DNA of 64,000 bases from Rhizobiaceae bacterium (lineage in GTDB: Bacteria; Pseudomonadota; Alphaproteobacteria; Rhizobiales; Rhizobiaceae), in NCBI GenBank assembly GCA_023953775.1, contig JAMLJD010000004.1, forward strand, positions 1-64,000, given 5' to 3'. This document shows, piece after piece, positions 48,118 to 57,859 of the stretch (positions are counted from its first letter, which is position 1; each line of letters starts with the position of its first letter). Under the pieces are notes generated by a model. The model ran no database searches. It saw nothing but the letters and a program-made list of their open reading frames with translations, and was not told the origin of the DNA. A program made the position numbers and the translations under genes.

Positions 48118-48747
48118 TCAGCCGTTCTTGTCGAAGTCGACCTTCGGCGCGTCCATGTCCTCGGCATCGATGGTGAAGGTCTGGAACGGCTCGTTGTCCG
48201 TGAACCACAAGGAAGCCCACAGAACGGTCGGGAAGGTCCTCAGCGAGGTATTGTAGACGCGCACCGCTTCGATGTAGTCGCGACGAGCAACCGCGATGCG
48301 GTTTTCGGTGCCCTCGAGCTGGGCCTGGAGAGCCAGGAAATTCTGGCTGGCCTTGAGATCGGGGTAGTTCTCGACCACTGCCAGAAGGCGGGACAGCGCT
48401 CCCGTCAGCTCGGCCTGCCCGGCCTGGAAGGCCTTGAACGCCTCCGGGTCCTGAAGGGTTTCCGGCGTGACGGTCACCTTGGTCGCGTCGGCGCGGGCCT
48501 TGACCACCGCCTCCAGCACCTCGCGTTCATGCGCGGCATATCCCTTGACCGTCTCGACCAGATTGGGGATCAGGTCGGCGCGGCGCTGGTACTGGTTGAG
48601 GACTTCGCTCCAGGCCGCTTTCGCCCGTTCCTCATTGGTGGGGATGGTGTTGTAACCGCACGCCGATAGCAGGGGCAGAAGAAGCGACAGGACGATGAGG
48701 GCGACGGCGCGCCCGCCTGCGGGAAATGGCGAGGATGATGCGGTCAT
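48118..48747 (-). CDS. lemA: LemA family protein
   Basis: A 209-residue lipoprotein-like LemA protein. The lipobox-like LLSAC follows a hydrophobic signal. The alpha-helical LemA core contains YNTIPTNEERAKAAWSEVLN, then YQRRADLIPNLVETVKGYA and the C-terminal YNTSLRTFPTVLWASLWF. In many bacteria LemA is encoded with YgcG/TPM proteins as here; the biochemical role is not established. Confidence 0.92.
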   Translation of the reverse strand: MTASSSPFPAGGRAVALIVLSLLLPLLSACGYNTIPTNEERAKAAWSEVLNQYQRRADLIPNLVETVKGYAAHEREVLEAVVKARADATKVTVTPETLQDPEAFKAFQAGQAELTGALSRLLAVVENYPDLKASQNFLALQAQLEGTENRIAVARRDYIEAVRVYNTSLRTFPTVLWASLWFTDNEPFQTFTIDAEDMDAPKVDFDKNG

Positions 48748-48923
48748 GTCGAAAACTCCGGCGCGAATGTGCGGCGGCCGGAGAATAGGGCGAATCCGGT
48801 CGGCAGGAAAAGCAGAATTCGTGCTTGGAGATTCCATCGCGGCCTGAAAGGCTCTAGGAATGGGTCCCGACCCTCGGGTCGGGGCCTCGCCCTTGGTTCT
48901 GGTATCGTACAGGGACCTGTCGA

Positions 48924-49175
48924 ATGCCGCGCAACGAAAATCAGCGTGAAGAAGAGTCGCGCAGGATCCTCGAAAGGGTCAAGCGGGAAAGCGAGCCCGT
49001 GGGCGGCTTCGCGGGCCGTGCCGCGCGCGCCGTCGACGATGCGTTGACCGGCGACGCGGCAAAGAGCGACGACTGGGCCGAACGCTGGGGCACGCGGATA
49101 GGCAGGCTGCTCGGCTATCTCTTCGTGCTGTTCCTGCTCGGCTGGCTGGTCGCCTTTCTGATGCGCGGCGGCTGA
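48924..49175 (+). CDS. Small single-span membrane protein
   Basis: An 83-residue protein with a highly charged N-terminal half (REEESRRILERVKRE) and one membrane helix at the C-terminus (LLGYLFVLFLLGWLVAFLM). AGGGA precedes the ATG. It ends 4 nt before pdxY and is probably co-transcribed with it. No family is recognised, but the composition and codon pattern suggest a real gene. Confidence 0.7.
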   Translation: MPRNENQREEESRRILERVKRESEPVGGFAGRAARAVDDALTGDAAKSDDWAERWGTRIGRLLGYLFVLFLLGWLVAFLMRGG

Positions 49176-49179
49176 TCTG

Positions 49180-50061
49180 ATGACCGGGGGCGCGATCGCG
49201 GATCGCCAGGCGGTCATGGTTATCTCGAGCCATGTGGCGCGCGGCTCAGTGGGTAATCGCGCGGCGGTCTTCGCATTGGAAACGCTCGGCCACGCGGTCT
49301 GGGCAGTGCCGACGATCATCCTGCCCTGGCATCCGGGCCATGGCCGGGCAACGCGCATCGTACCTTCGCCCGACGCATTCGACGCGCTGATCGGCGATCT
49401 CGCTTCCTCGCCCTGGCTTGGCGAGGTGGGCGCCGTGCTGACCGGCTATCTCGGCCATCGGGGGCAGGCTCCGGCCATCGCTCGGCTGGTGCGCGCAGTG
49501 AAGGCGCGCAATCCCTCGGCGCTCTATGTCTGCGATCCGGTGATCGGCGATCTCGGCGGGCTGTATGTGGCCCAGGACACGGCCGCCGCCATCCGGGACG
49601 ACCTGTTCGCTATCGCGGATATCGCGACGCCCAACCGGTACGAGCTTTCATGGCTCGCCGGCGAGGCCTTCGAGACGACCGACGACGTCATGCGTGCCGC
49701 CTCGTCCGCGCCGCCGGCTCGTCTTCTCGTCACGTCGTTTCCAGCGAGCGGGCCGGACATGATCGGCAATCTGTGGATCGGGGACGGCGATCCGTTGGTA
49801 GCTGAGCATCCGCGCGTCGACAGTCCGCCCAATGGCCTCGGCGACCTCACGGCGGCACTGCTTCTGGCGCGACTGATGGCGGGCCAGGGCGGTCGGGAGG
49901 CTCTACGCTCGACCACAGCCTCGGTCTTTGAGGTGCTGGCGAAGACCGCGGCGCAGGGTGCCGACGAGTTGATGCTTGAGGCATGCGCGTCATGTCTCGC
50001 GGATCCCGCGGCGGAGGTGTCGCTGAGGCCTCTGAAGTTGTCGGAGGGCGCGGTGCGATGA
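49180..50061 (+). CDS. pdxY: Pyridoxal kinase PdxY
   Basis: Phosphorylates pyridoxal to PLP in the salvage pathway. The 293-residue ribokinase-like protein shows VMVISSHVARGSVGNRAAVF at the substrate end, YVCDPVIGDLGGLYV, TPNRYELSWLAG and the anion hole/catalytic segment SPPNGLGDLTAALLLA (Asp as base). The usual GTGD motif is GLGD here, an acceptable variant. Its TGA overlaps the ATG of the DUF429 gene. Confidence 0.93.
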   Translation: MTGGAIADRQAVMVISSHVARGSVGNRAAVFALETLGHAVWAVPTIILPWHPGHGRATRIVPSPDAFDALIGDLASSPWLGEVGAVLTGYLGHRGQAPAIARLVRAVKARNPSALYVCDPVIGDLGGLYVAQDTAAAIRDDLFAIADIATPNRYELSWLAGEAFETTDDVMRAASSAPPARLLVTSFPASGPDMIGNLWIGDGDPLVAEHPRVDSPPNGLGDLTAALLLARLMAGQGGREALRSTTASVFEVLAKTAAQGADELMLEACASCLADPAAEVSLRPLKLSEGAVR

Positions 50062-50831
50062 ACGGCGGCGCGGCGGATACGCCGGTCGCGGGAGTGGATG
50101 GCTGCAAGGGCGGTTGGGTCGCGGTGGCGCGCCTGCCGGGACATATGCCCGCGGCGTCCGTTCACCCTTCCTTCGAGGATCTGCTGGCATCGCTGCCGGG
50201 TGAAACGTTCATTGCCGTGGACATGCCGATCGGCTTGCCGGAGCGAACCGGGCAGGGTGGGCGCGGTCCGGAACAGCTCGTCAGGCGGCATCTCGGGCCG
50301 CGCCAGTCGAGCGTGTTCTCGATCCCGTCGCGTGCGGCAATCTATGCCGAGACCGCTGCCTTCACCGATCTCGACCAATGGTATGCGGCGCATCGACGGG
50401 CAAGCGCGGTGGCCCGCGCGACATCGGAGCCGCCGCGTGCCATTTCGATCCAGGCATTCGCGATCTTTCCCAAGATCCGCGAGATCGACCTTGCGTTGCG
50501 CAGGCGTCCAGATCTGGCCGGCCGCCTCATCGAATCTCATCCCGAAGCGGCGTTGTGGCGCCTGAACGGCGAAAGGGCGATGGCCTTGCCGAAGAAGATC
50601 AAGGGCGCCGTCAACCGGCCTGGCATCGAGGAGCGGCAACGCCTGCTGGTCGGCCTCGGCGTCGATCCCGGACTGTTCGCCGCGGTGCCGCCCGGCGCGG
50701 CAGCCGACGATCTCACGGATGCGGCAGCGCTGCTGTTCGTCGCCGAAAGGCATGCGACGGGGCTGAGCATCCCGTTTCCAGACCCGCCCTTGAAGGACGC
50801 ATTGGGCCTGCCGATCGCGATCTGGACGTGA
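50058..50831 (+). CDS. DUF429 protein
   Basis: A 257-residue protein of the DUF429 family (predicted nuclease-like RNase H fold). Its start overlaps the pdxY stop. Family segments: AGVDGCKGGWVAVARL at the N-terminus, FIAVDMPIGLPE, SSVFSIPSRAAIYA, QAFAIFPKIREID and ESHPEAALWRLNG. The acidic residues D in VDGCKGG and D in VDMPIG could be metal ligands. Function not established; the coupling with pdxY is notable. Confidence 0.88.
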   Translation: MNGGAADTPVAGVDGCKGGWVAVARLPGHMPAASVHPSFEDLLASLPGETFIAVDMPIGLPERTGQGGRGPEQLVRRHLGPRQSSVFSIPSRAAIYAETAAFTDLDQWYAAHRRASAVARATSEPPRAISIQAFAIFPKIREIDLALRRRPDLAGRLIESHPEAALWRLNGERAMALPKKIKGAVNRPGIEERQRLLVGLGVDPGLFAAVPPGAAADDLTDAAALLFVAERHATGLSIPFPDPPLKDALGLPIAIWT

Positions 50832-50915
50832 CGATCGGAAGCGTCCGTAACCGCTTTATAATCGTCCGGACTTCGTCTAGATATCTCCCGACCATCCGGA
50901 AAGAGACGGGGCGCT

Positions 50916-51569
50916 ATGAGTCATCTGCCGCAGAAACTGATCGACGGGCACCGCAGCTTCATGGAGGGCCGCTATCCCGACGAGCGCGAACGCTACCGGT
51001 CGCTCGCGCGCGACGGTCAGTCGCCGGAAACCATGATCATCGCGTGCTGCGATTCGCGTGCCGCACCCGAGACCATCTTCGGCGCCGGGCCGGGCGAGCT
51101 GTTCGTGGTTCGCAACGTGGCGAACCTCGTGCCGCCCTATGCGCCCGACGGCGAGTATCATTCGACGTCTGCGGCGCTCGAATTCGCGGTCCAGAGTCTC
51201 AAGGTCAAGCATATAGTGGTGATGGGTCACGGCCGCTGCGGCGGCATTCGGGCCGCGCTCGATCCCGCCGCGGAACCGCTGTCGCCGGGCGACTTCATCG
51301 GCCACTGGATGAGCCTCGTCAAACCGGCGGCCGAAACCGTCGCCGGCAATGCGCTCATGACGTCGGGAGAACGCCAGACGGCGCTGGAGCGGATCTCGAT
51401 CCGCTATTCGATTGCCAATCTGCGCACCTTCCCGTGCGTCAGCATCCTGGAGAAGAAGGGTCGGCTGTCGCTCCACGGCGCATGGTTCGACATCTCGAAC
51501 GGCGAGTTGTGGGTGATGAACGGCGAGACCGGTGACTTCGAGCGTCCGGAGCTTGCGTATCCGGTCTGA
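50916..51569 (+). CDS. Beta-class carbonic anhydrase
   Basis: Interconverts CO2 and bicarbonate in the cytoplasm, supplying carboxylases. The 217-residue protein has the zinc ligands C44, H105 and C108 (ACCDSRAAP and MGHGRCGG) and the catalytic dyad D46-R48. The C-terminal GRLSLHGAWFDISNGELWVM is typical. A short purine-rich leader precedes the ATG. It is convergent with the MFS gene. Confidence 0.96.
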   Translation: MSHLPQKLIDGHRSFMEGRYPDERERYRSLARDGQSPETMIIACCDSRAAPETIFGAGPGELFVVRNVANLVPPYAPDGEYHSTSAALEFAVQSLKVKHIVVMGHGRCGGIRAALDPAAEPLSPGDFIGHWMSLVKPAAETVAGNALMTSGERQTALERISIRYSIANLRTFPCVSILEKKGRLSLHGAWFDISNGELWVMNGETGDFERPELAYPV

Positions 51570-51571
51570 CG

Positions 51572-52825
51572 TCAGCTCAGGCCCGCCGGCCCGCTCCGGA
51601 CCACCGTTGCCATGGACGGTTCGGGAAGCAGCCGCCAGACGAGCCACGAGACGACGGCAAGGGCGCCGAGCCCGGGAACGATGGTCGAAAGCGCGATCAC
51701 CGGGTCCGAGATCAGCGCGGCGATGGTTCCACCCGCAAAGCCCGATCCCATCTGCAGGAAGCCCGACAGCGACGATGCCGAGCCGGCGATGCGCGGGAAG
51801 GGAGCCAGCGATGCCGTCATGGTCGCCGGCATGACGAAGGCGATGCCGAAGGCGTAGAGGCCGACCGGCCCCATGACCGTGGCGACCGTCGGTTCATGGA
51901 ACAGCCCGAGCAGCATCAAGAGTGCGCTGCCGACGGTCATGAAGCCGAGCCCGGCCGGGATCAGCCGGTCGGCGCGGATACGGCGCATGAGGACGCGCAC
52001 CGTCATGGAGCCGATGAAGAAGCTTCCGGACTGAAGCATCATCGAGAGGCCGAATTCGGAGGGCGACAGGCCTACCCGGTTCATCAGGACGAAGGGGAGG
52101 ATCGTGGCGGAGGTGTAGATCGCGCCGACGGCACCCGCCGTTATCAGGCTCGTCGACATGAAATAGGCGCTGCCGAGCAACGTTCCGTAGGATTTTGCGA
52201 GCGCGGCGGGGCGTATCCGCGACAGGTCGCGCGTCACCGTTTCACGCATGCCGAACCAAACCACGGCGACGATCGCGACGCTGTGGACGATCATCAGGGC
52301 GAAGATCGCGTGCCAGCCCGCCAGTTCCATCGTCAGGCCGCCGATGGTCGGCGCCAGCGCGGGACCGACGGCGAGAATGATCGCCGTCAGATTCATGATC
52401 CGCGCCGACTGGTCGTGGGTGAAAAGGTCGCGCACGACAGCACGCGAAATCGCGACGCCGGCGGCGGCACCGACGCCCTGCAGGAACCGCGCGGCGATCA
52501 GCACCTCGATGGTCGGTGACACCAGGGCGATCATGCTGGCGACCAGGTAGATCAGCATGAAGGCAATCGAGATCGGCTTGCGTCCGAAACCATCGGACAG
52601 CGGACCGCAGACGAGCTGGGCAAACGCAAAGCCGGCAAAGTAAAGCGAGATCGTCATCTTGACTGCTGCTTCGGTCGTGCCGAAGGCGTCGACGATATGC
52701 GGCATCGCCGGCGTGAACAGGGCCATGGAGAGGGGGCCGATGGCGACCATGAGAGCGCCGATGAGGCTGACGCGCCGCTCGCTCATCAATGGCGCGATCT
52801 GTTCTCCCGTGACGCCGATGTTCAT
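51572..52825 (-). CDS. MFS drug-resistance transporter, Bcr/CflA family
   Basis: A 417-residue protein with twelve predicted membrane segments. It shows the Bcr/CflA signatures LCGPLSDGFGRKP-like (QLVCGPLSDGFGRKPISIAF), RFLQGVGAAAGVAISRAVVR and GPALAPTIGGL. Such pumps export drugs such as bicyclomycin or chloramphenicol, or sulfonamides. Its ATG overlaps the marR stop by 4 bp, and the regulator gene precedes it, so it is probably under MarR control. Confidence 0.92.
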   Translation of the reverse strand: MNIGVTGEQIAPLMSERRVSLIGALMVAIGPLSMALFTPAMPHIVDAFGTTEAAVKMTISLYFAGFAFAQLVCGPLSDGFGRKPISIAFMLIYLVASMIALVSPTIEVLIAARFLQGVGAAAGVAISRAVVRDLFTHDQSARIMNLTAIILAVGPALAPTIGGLTMELAGWHAIFALMIVHSVAIVAVVWFGMRETVTRDLSRIRPAALAKSYGTLLGSAYFMSTSLITAGAVGAIYTSATILPFVLMNRVGLSPSEFGLSMMLQSGSFFIGSMTVRVLMRRIRADRLIPAGLGFMTVGSALLMLLGLFHEPTVATVMGPVGLYAFGIAFVMPATMTASLAPFPRIAGSASSLSGFLQMGSGFAGGTIAALISDPVIALSTIVPGLGALAVVSWLVWRLLPEPSMATVVRSGPAGLS

Positions 52826-53298
52826 GACGCAAGCCTCTGGCTGTCGGATGACGCCTGGCGCAGCTCCGTGATGTTTTCTCGGGCGCGCTGCAGGGTATCG
52901 ATCATCACGCGCCAGCTGTCCTCGTCGATCCCGCAGGATGCCTCGGCGCGCACCGCGTCTGCGACATCCTTGATCGTCGCGAGAACGGTCGTGGCCTCGT
53001 CCGTCAGATTGACCAGCTTGGCGCGCCGGTCGGATGGGTCTGTCGTGCGTTCGACGAGACCGCGCGCCTCGAGCCGGTCGAGAAATCCGGTCAGCGTCAT
53101 GGCCTCGACACCCATCTTTTCCGCCAGAACCGACTGGCGGCTGCCGCCTGCCCGCGCGACATGGGAAAGCGCGCGTGCCTCTCCGGCGGTCAGCCCCAGG
53201 CCGGTTTCGCCGATCCGGCGGTCGAACTCGGCGCGTATCAGGCGCGACAGATCCGTGATCAGGAAACCGAAGCCCTTGGGATCGACGATCTTGTTCAT
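52822..53298 (-). CDS. MarR-family transcriptional regulator
   Basis: A 158-residue winged-helix regulator. ATG 53298 gives MNKIVDPKGFGFLITDLSR; the recognition region is SVLAEKMGVEAMTLTGFLDR, followed by the wing LVERTTDPSDRRAKLVNLTD. It is the first gene of a marR-MFS operon; a palindrome just upstream may be its operator. Repression lifted by a small-molecule ligand is the family rule. Confidence 0.93.
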   Translation of the reverse strand: MNKIVDPKGFGFLITDLSRLIRAEFDRRIGETGLGLTAGEARALSHVARAGGSRQSVLAEKMGVEAMTLTGFLDRLEARGLVERTTDPSDRRAKLVNLTDEATTVLATIKDVADAVRAEASCGIDEDSWRVMIDTLQRARENITELRQASSDSQRLAS

Positions 53299-53319
53299 AA
53301 AACAACGTACCCCTGAAAA

Positions 53320-53332
53320 TAAGGCTGCCTTA
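53320..53332. promoter_or_regulatory. Candidate MarR operator
   Basis: TAAGGCTGCCTTA is a perfect 13-bp palindrome (6-1-6) 22 bp upstream of the marR start. MarR dimers usually bind such short palindromes and autoregulate. It lies between marR and the divergent M3 peptidase gene. Confidence 0.5.
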
Positions 53333-53424
53333 CAAATTGCGTGCGCTGCCGTCAAGTGGTTGTTCGTCGTCTCGTCCGTGCCTAAATGGCGCCTGACAGC
53401 AGTTCCCCTCATCAGGACAACTTC

Positions 53425-55470
53425 ATGGCCAGGATCGCCGATCTCTCGACACACCCTCTACGCACTGGACGGGCCCTTTCGGCCTGCCGGACTTCCCATC
53501 GATTGCGGACGAGGATTTCGAGCCTGTCTTCGACGCGGCACTAGCAGCGCACGAGAAGGAGATCGTTGCAATCGCCGGCAATGGCGAGGCCCCCACCATC
53601 GACAATACCCTTGCCGCGCTGGAACTGGCGGGTGATCCGCTGTCGCGCGTCTCGGCCATTTTCTGGACCCGGGCCGAGGCTGACACGAACGAGACGATAC
53701 AGGCGCTGGAGCGAAAGATCGCTCCGCGGATGTCGCGTCATTTCTCGTCGATCTACATGAATGCGGATTTGTTCGCGCGCATCGACGCGCTTTACCGGAA
53801 GCGCGAAACGCTGGGGCTCGATGCCGAGACGATGCGCGTCCTCGACAAGACGTGGAAAGGGTTCGTGCGCGCCGGCGCCAAGCTGTCAGGCGACGCCAAG
53901 GAACGGCTGGCGTCGATCAACGAAGAACTGGCGACGCTCGGCACGCAGTTCGGACAAAACGTCCTGGCCGACGAGAGCGGGTGGGCCCTTTTCCTCGACG
54001 AAACCGATCTCGACGGCCTGCCGGATTTCGTGCGCGACGCGATGGCGGCGGCCGCGGCGTCGCGAGGGCAGGCGGGCCGCTACGGCGTGACCCTTTCCCG
54101 ATCGCTTGCCGAGCCGTTCCTGTCCTACTCGTCGCGGCGCGACCTGCGCGAGCAGGTCTCCGTGCCTTTACGGCGAGGGGCGGCAATGACGGTCCGAACG
54201 ACAATCGCCCGATCCTTGCCGCGACCCTGGCTTTTGCGCAGAGAAGGCAAGGCTGCTCGGCTACGAGACCTTTGCCGCCTTCAAGCTCGACGACACGATG
54301 GCCAAGACGCCGGAAAACGTGATGTCGCTTCTCGAGCCCGTCTGGGAGAGGGCGCGCGAAAAGGCAGTGGAGGACAAGGCGGAGCTCGCCCGGATCGCGG
54401 CCGCGGACGGCAGCAATCAGCCGATCGCGGGCTGGGACTGGCGCTACTATTCGGAGAAGCTGCGCGCCGAGCGCTATGCGTTCGACGAATCCGAACTGAA
54501 GCCCTATCTGCAGCTCGACAATGTGATCGCGGCGGCGTTCGATGTCGCCGGTCGCCTGTTCGGACTGCGGTTCGAGGAACGCCCCGATATCACGGCATGG
54601 CATGAGGACGTGAGGACCTTCGAAGTCCGCGACGCCGACGGGTCGTTCAGGGCGATGTTCCTGGCCGACTATTTCAACCGGCCGACGAAGCGGTCGGGTG
54701 CGTGGATGAGCAGGCTGCAGTCCGGACACAGGCTTGGCGATGGCCAGCATCCGATCATCTACAACGTGATGAACTTCGCCAAGCCGCCGATCGGGCAGAA
54801 GGCGCTGCTGTCGATGGACGAGGCGCGGACACTGTTTCATGAGTTCGGCCATGCGCTGCACGGCATGCTCACGGATGTCACCTGGCCGTCCATCTCCGGG
54901 ACGTCGGTGTCGCGCGACTTCGTGGAACTGCCCTCGCAACTCTACGAGCACTGGCTGACGGTTCCATCCATTCTCGAGAAGCATGCCCGCCACTACCAGA
55001 CGGGTACGGCGATGCCGCCCGAGCTGATCGAGAAGATGGATGCCGCAAAGACATTCGGGGCAGGCTTCGACACGGTCGAGTTCACCGCCTCGGCGCTCGT
55101 CGACATGGCCTTCCACGCACGCGCCGAAGCGCCCGCGGATCCGCTCGCGTTCGAGGCTGAAACCCTGAAGCAGCTGAAGATGCCCGATGCCATAGCGATG
55201 CGTCATGGCAGCCCGCATTTCCTGCACGTCTTCTCGGGCGACGGCTATTCGGCCGGCTACTATTCCTACATGTGGTCGGAAGTGCTCGACGCCGACGCAT
55301 TCACGGCGTTCGAGGAGACGGGAGACGTTTTCGATCCGGGAACGGCGAAGGGCTTGCGCGACAATATCTATGCCGCGGGCGGATCGAGGGACCCGGAGGA
55401 CCTCTATCGTGAATTTCGCGGCAAGATGCCGGTGGCCGATGCGATGATGGAGAAGCGGGGGCTGGTCTAG
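53425..55470 (+). pseudogene. M3-family oligopeptidase, frameshifted
   Basis: Homology to oligopeptidase A/Dcp-type M3 peptidases runs through three reading frames. The start ATG has AGGA 7 nt upstream. Frame changes occur near 53451-53460 (+1), 53477-53479 (+1, an extra T in TTT), 54158-54160 (-1) and 54232-54240 (-1), netting zero. The largest intact part (from 54298) contains the zinc motif HEFGH in TLFHEFGHALHGML and the C-terminal family end. If authentic the gene is dead or translated only in part; clustered indels also fit sequencing error. Confidence 0.78.
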
Positions 55471-55489
55471 ACGACGGCTGGAGCGCCGT

Positions 55490-55756
55490 TCAGTCCGGAT
55501 AGCAGGCGGCGGGAATGTTCGGCCATTTCGCTTCCGCGCAGCCGAGGCGTTCCTGCTTTTCGCGGAAAGCCGCGCTCACCGGCCCGGTCACCATCGGATC
55601 GACGCCCATCGGCGCATCGTCGAAGCGGTCGCGGGCGTCCGTGAGGCTCATTGATATGGGCTCGACTACATCGCCATGGGGAAAGACGGACGCGCCATAG
55701 GCGGCGGCGACGGACATCACCGCAAAGGCCGCTGCCGGAAGAATGCGTTTGAACAT
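55490..55756 (-). CDS. Small secreted protein with a C-x6-P-x6-C type motif
   Basis: An 88-residue protein with a signal peptide (MFKRILPAAAFAVMSVAAAYG) and a short mature part ending GCAEAKWPNIPAACYPD. The two cysteines around a WP..IP segment recall small exported rhizobial proteins with a C...WP..P..C ending. It is convergent with the M3 gene. No function is known. A TTG five codons upstream is an alternative start. Confidence 0.65.
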   Translation of the reverse strand: MFKRILPAAAFAVMSVAAAYGASVFPHGDVVEPISMSLTDARDRFDDAPMGVDPMVTGPVSAAFREKQERLGCAEAKWPNIPAACYPD

Positions 55757-55964
55757 GGTTGCGGGCGTCAATCTGCTCTCCCTCGTGGCGGCCTAACGCG
55801 GTGCAGGATAAAAAGTTCCCGGCCCGATCAGAAAAAGATACGGCGCCCGGGGTGGTTAAGGTTGGGTTAAGCGGCAGGACCTTTCGCACCTGCGAAAAAA
55901 GCTGTATGAGCCCGCAAACGATCGAGGCGCGCCCTTCTGCCGCCCACCAAACTCCGAGAGACTT

Positions 55965-57791
55965 ATGGACCTGCGCAACATCGCGATCATCGCACATGTC
56001 GACCATGGCAAGACCACGCTGGTCGACGAACTCCTTAAACAGTCCGGTTCGTTCCGCGAGAACCAGCGTGTCGCCGAGCGCGCGATGGATTCCAACGATC
56101 TCGAGAAGGAGCGCGGCATCACCATCCTCGCCAAGGCGACCTCGGTCGACTGGAAGGACACCCGTATCAACATCGTCGACACGCCGGGCCACGCCGATTT
56201 CGGCGGCGAGGTCGAGCGCATCCTGTCGATGGTCGACGGCGCGATCGTGCTGGTGGATGCGGCCGAGGGCCCGATGCCGCAGACCAAGTTCGTGGTCGGA
56301 AAGGCGCTCAAGGTCGGGCTGAAGCCCATCGTTGCGATCAACAAGATCGACCGGCCAGATGCGCGCCACGTCGAGGTCGTCAACGAGGTGTTCGACCTGT
56401 TCGCGGCGCTCGACGCCACCGACGAGCAGCTCGACTTCCCGATCCTCTATGGTTCGGGCCGCGACGGCTGGATGGCGGAAAATCCCGAAGGTCCGAAGGA
56501 ACAGAAGCTGGCGCCATTGTTCGATCTGGTGCTGAAGCACGTGCCGGCGCCGACGGTCGAGCCCGGGCCCTTCGGGATGATCGGCACCATCCTCGAGGCC
56601 AACCCGTTCCTCGGGCGCATCATCACCGGGCGGATCGCTTCGGGGTTGCTGAAGCCAAACCAGGCCGTCAAGGTGCTGCACCATGACGGCTCGTTGCTCG
56701 AGAATGGCCGGGTCTCCAAGATCCTCGCCTTCCGCGGGCTGGAACGCCAGCCGATCGAAGAGGCTCATGCCGGCGACATCGTCGCGATCGCCGGTCTTTC
56801 CAAGGGAACCGTGGCGGATACGTTCTGCGACCCTTCGGTGAGTGAGGCGATGCAGGCGCAGCCGATCGATCCGCCGACCGTGACCATGTCGTTCATCGTC
56901 AACGATTCACCGCTCGCCGGCACCGAGGGCGACAAGGTCACCAGCCGCGTCATCCGCGACCGGCTGCTGAAGGAGGCCGAGGGTAATGTCGCGCTGAAGA
57001 TCGAGGAGTCCGCCGACAAGGATTCCTTCTACGTGTCGGGCCGCGGCGAGCTGCAGCTTGCCGTCCTGATCGAGACCATGCGCCGCGAAGGCTTCGAGCT
57101 CGCGGTCTCGCGGCCGCGCGTGGTGATGCAGAAGGACGAGAACGGCCAGCTGCTCGAACCGATCGAAGAGGTGGTCATCGACGTCGACGAGGAGCATTCG
57201 GGCGTCGTCGTGCAGAAGATGTCGGAGCGCAAGGCCGAGATGGTCGAGCTGCGGCCCTCGGGCGGCGACCGGCAGCGCCTGGTTTTCCATGCGCCGACGC
57301 GCGGCCTGATCGGTTACCAGTCGGAACTCCTGACCGATACGCGCGGCACTGCGGTCATGAACCGGCTGTTCCATTCCTACCAGCCCTACAAGGGCGAACT
57401 GCCCGGCCGCACCAACGGGGTGCTGATCTCCAACGACCAGGGCGAGTCGGTCGCCTTTGCCATGTGGAACCTCGAGGATCGCGGTCCGATGGTGATCGAT
57501 GCCGGCGTCAAGGTGTATGCCGGCATGATCATCGGCATCCATTCGCGCGACAACGATCTCGAAGTGAACGTGCTGAAGGGCAAGAAGCTCACCAACATCC
57601 GCGCCGCCGGCAAGGACGAGGCGGTGAAGCTGACGCCGCCGATCCGCATGACGCTGGAGCGCGCGCTGGCCTGGATCCAGGACGACGAGCTGGTCGAGGT
57701 GACGCCGAAGTCGATCCGGCTGCGCAAGCTCTACCTCGATACGCACGAGCGGAAGCGCTTCGAAAAGTCCAAGACGGCCGGCGCCGCCTGA
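55965..57791 (+). CDS. typA: Translational GTPase TypA/BipA
   Basis: A ribosome-associated GTPase for stress or cold growth and 50S assembly. The 608-residue protein has G1 [12 protein letters not shown] (10-21), the EF-G-like switch [12 protein letters not shown]3 DTPGHADF and G4 NKIDRP. Domains III and V and the BipA-specific C-terminus ([20 protein letters not shown], then [13 protein letters not shown]) follow. The upstream 208 bp hold a promoter region with no other gene. Confidence 0.97.
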   Translation: MDLRNIAIIAHVDHGKTTLVDELLKQSGSFRENQRVAERAMDSNDLEKERGITILAKATSVDWKDTRINIVDTPGHADFGGEVERILSMVDGAIVLVDAAEGPMPQTKFVVGKALKVGLKPIVAINKIDRPDARHVEVVNEVFDLFAALDATDEQLDFPILYGSGRDGWMAENPEGPKEQKLAPLFDLVLKHVPAPTVEPGPFGMIGTILEANPFLGRIITGRIASGLLKPNQAVKVLHHDGSLLENGRVSKILAFRGLERQPIEEAHAGDIVAIAGLSKGTVADTFCDPSVSEAMQAQPIDPPTVTMSFIVNDSPLAGTEGDKVTSRVIRDRLLKEAEGNVALKIEESADKDSFYVSGRGELQLAVLIETMRREGFELAVSRPRVVMQKDENGQLLEPIEEVVIDVDEEHSGVVVQKMSERKAEMVELRPSGGDRQRLVFHAPTRGLIGYQSELLTDTRGTAVMNRLFHSYQPYKGELPGRTNGVLISNDQGESVAFAMWNLEDRGPMVIDAGVKVYAGMIIGIHSRDNDLEVNVLKGKKLTNIRAAGKDEAVKLTPPIRMTLERALAWIQDDELVEVTPKSIRLRKLYLDTHERKRFEKSKTAGAA

Positions 57792-57859
57792 TCCGGCATC
57801 CGTGTTGACAGCGGCCGGCGGGTCGCGATGATGCGGCCTGCCGTCAATGGAGGCCGCAG

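Noticed and set aside
55467-57746. Minus-strand frames opposite typA
   Set aside because: Shadows of typA with biased His/Asp/Arg composition.
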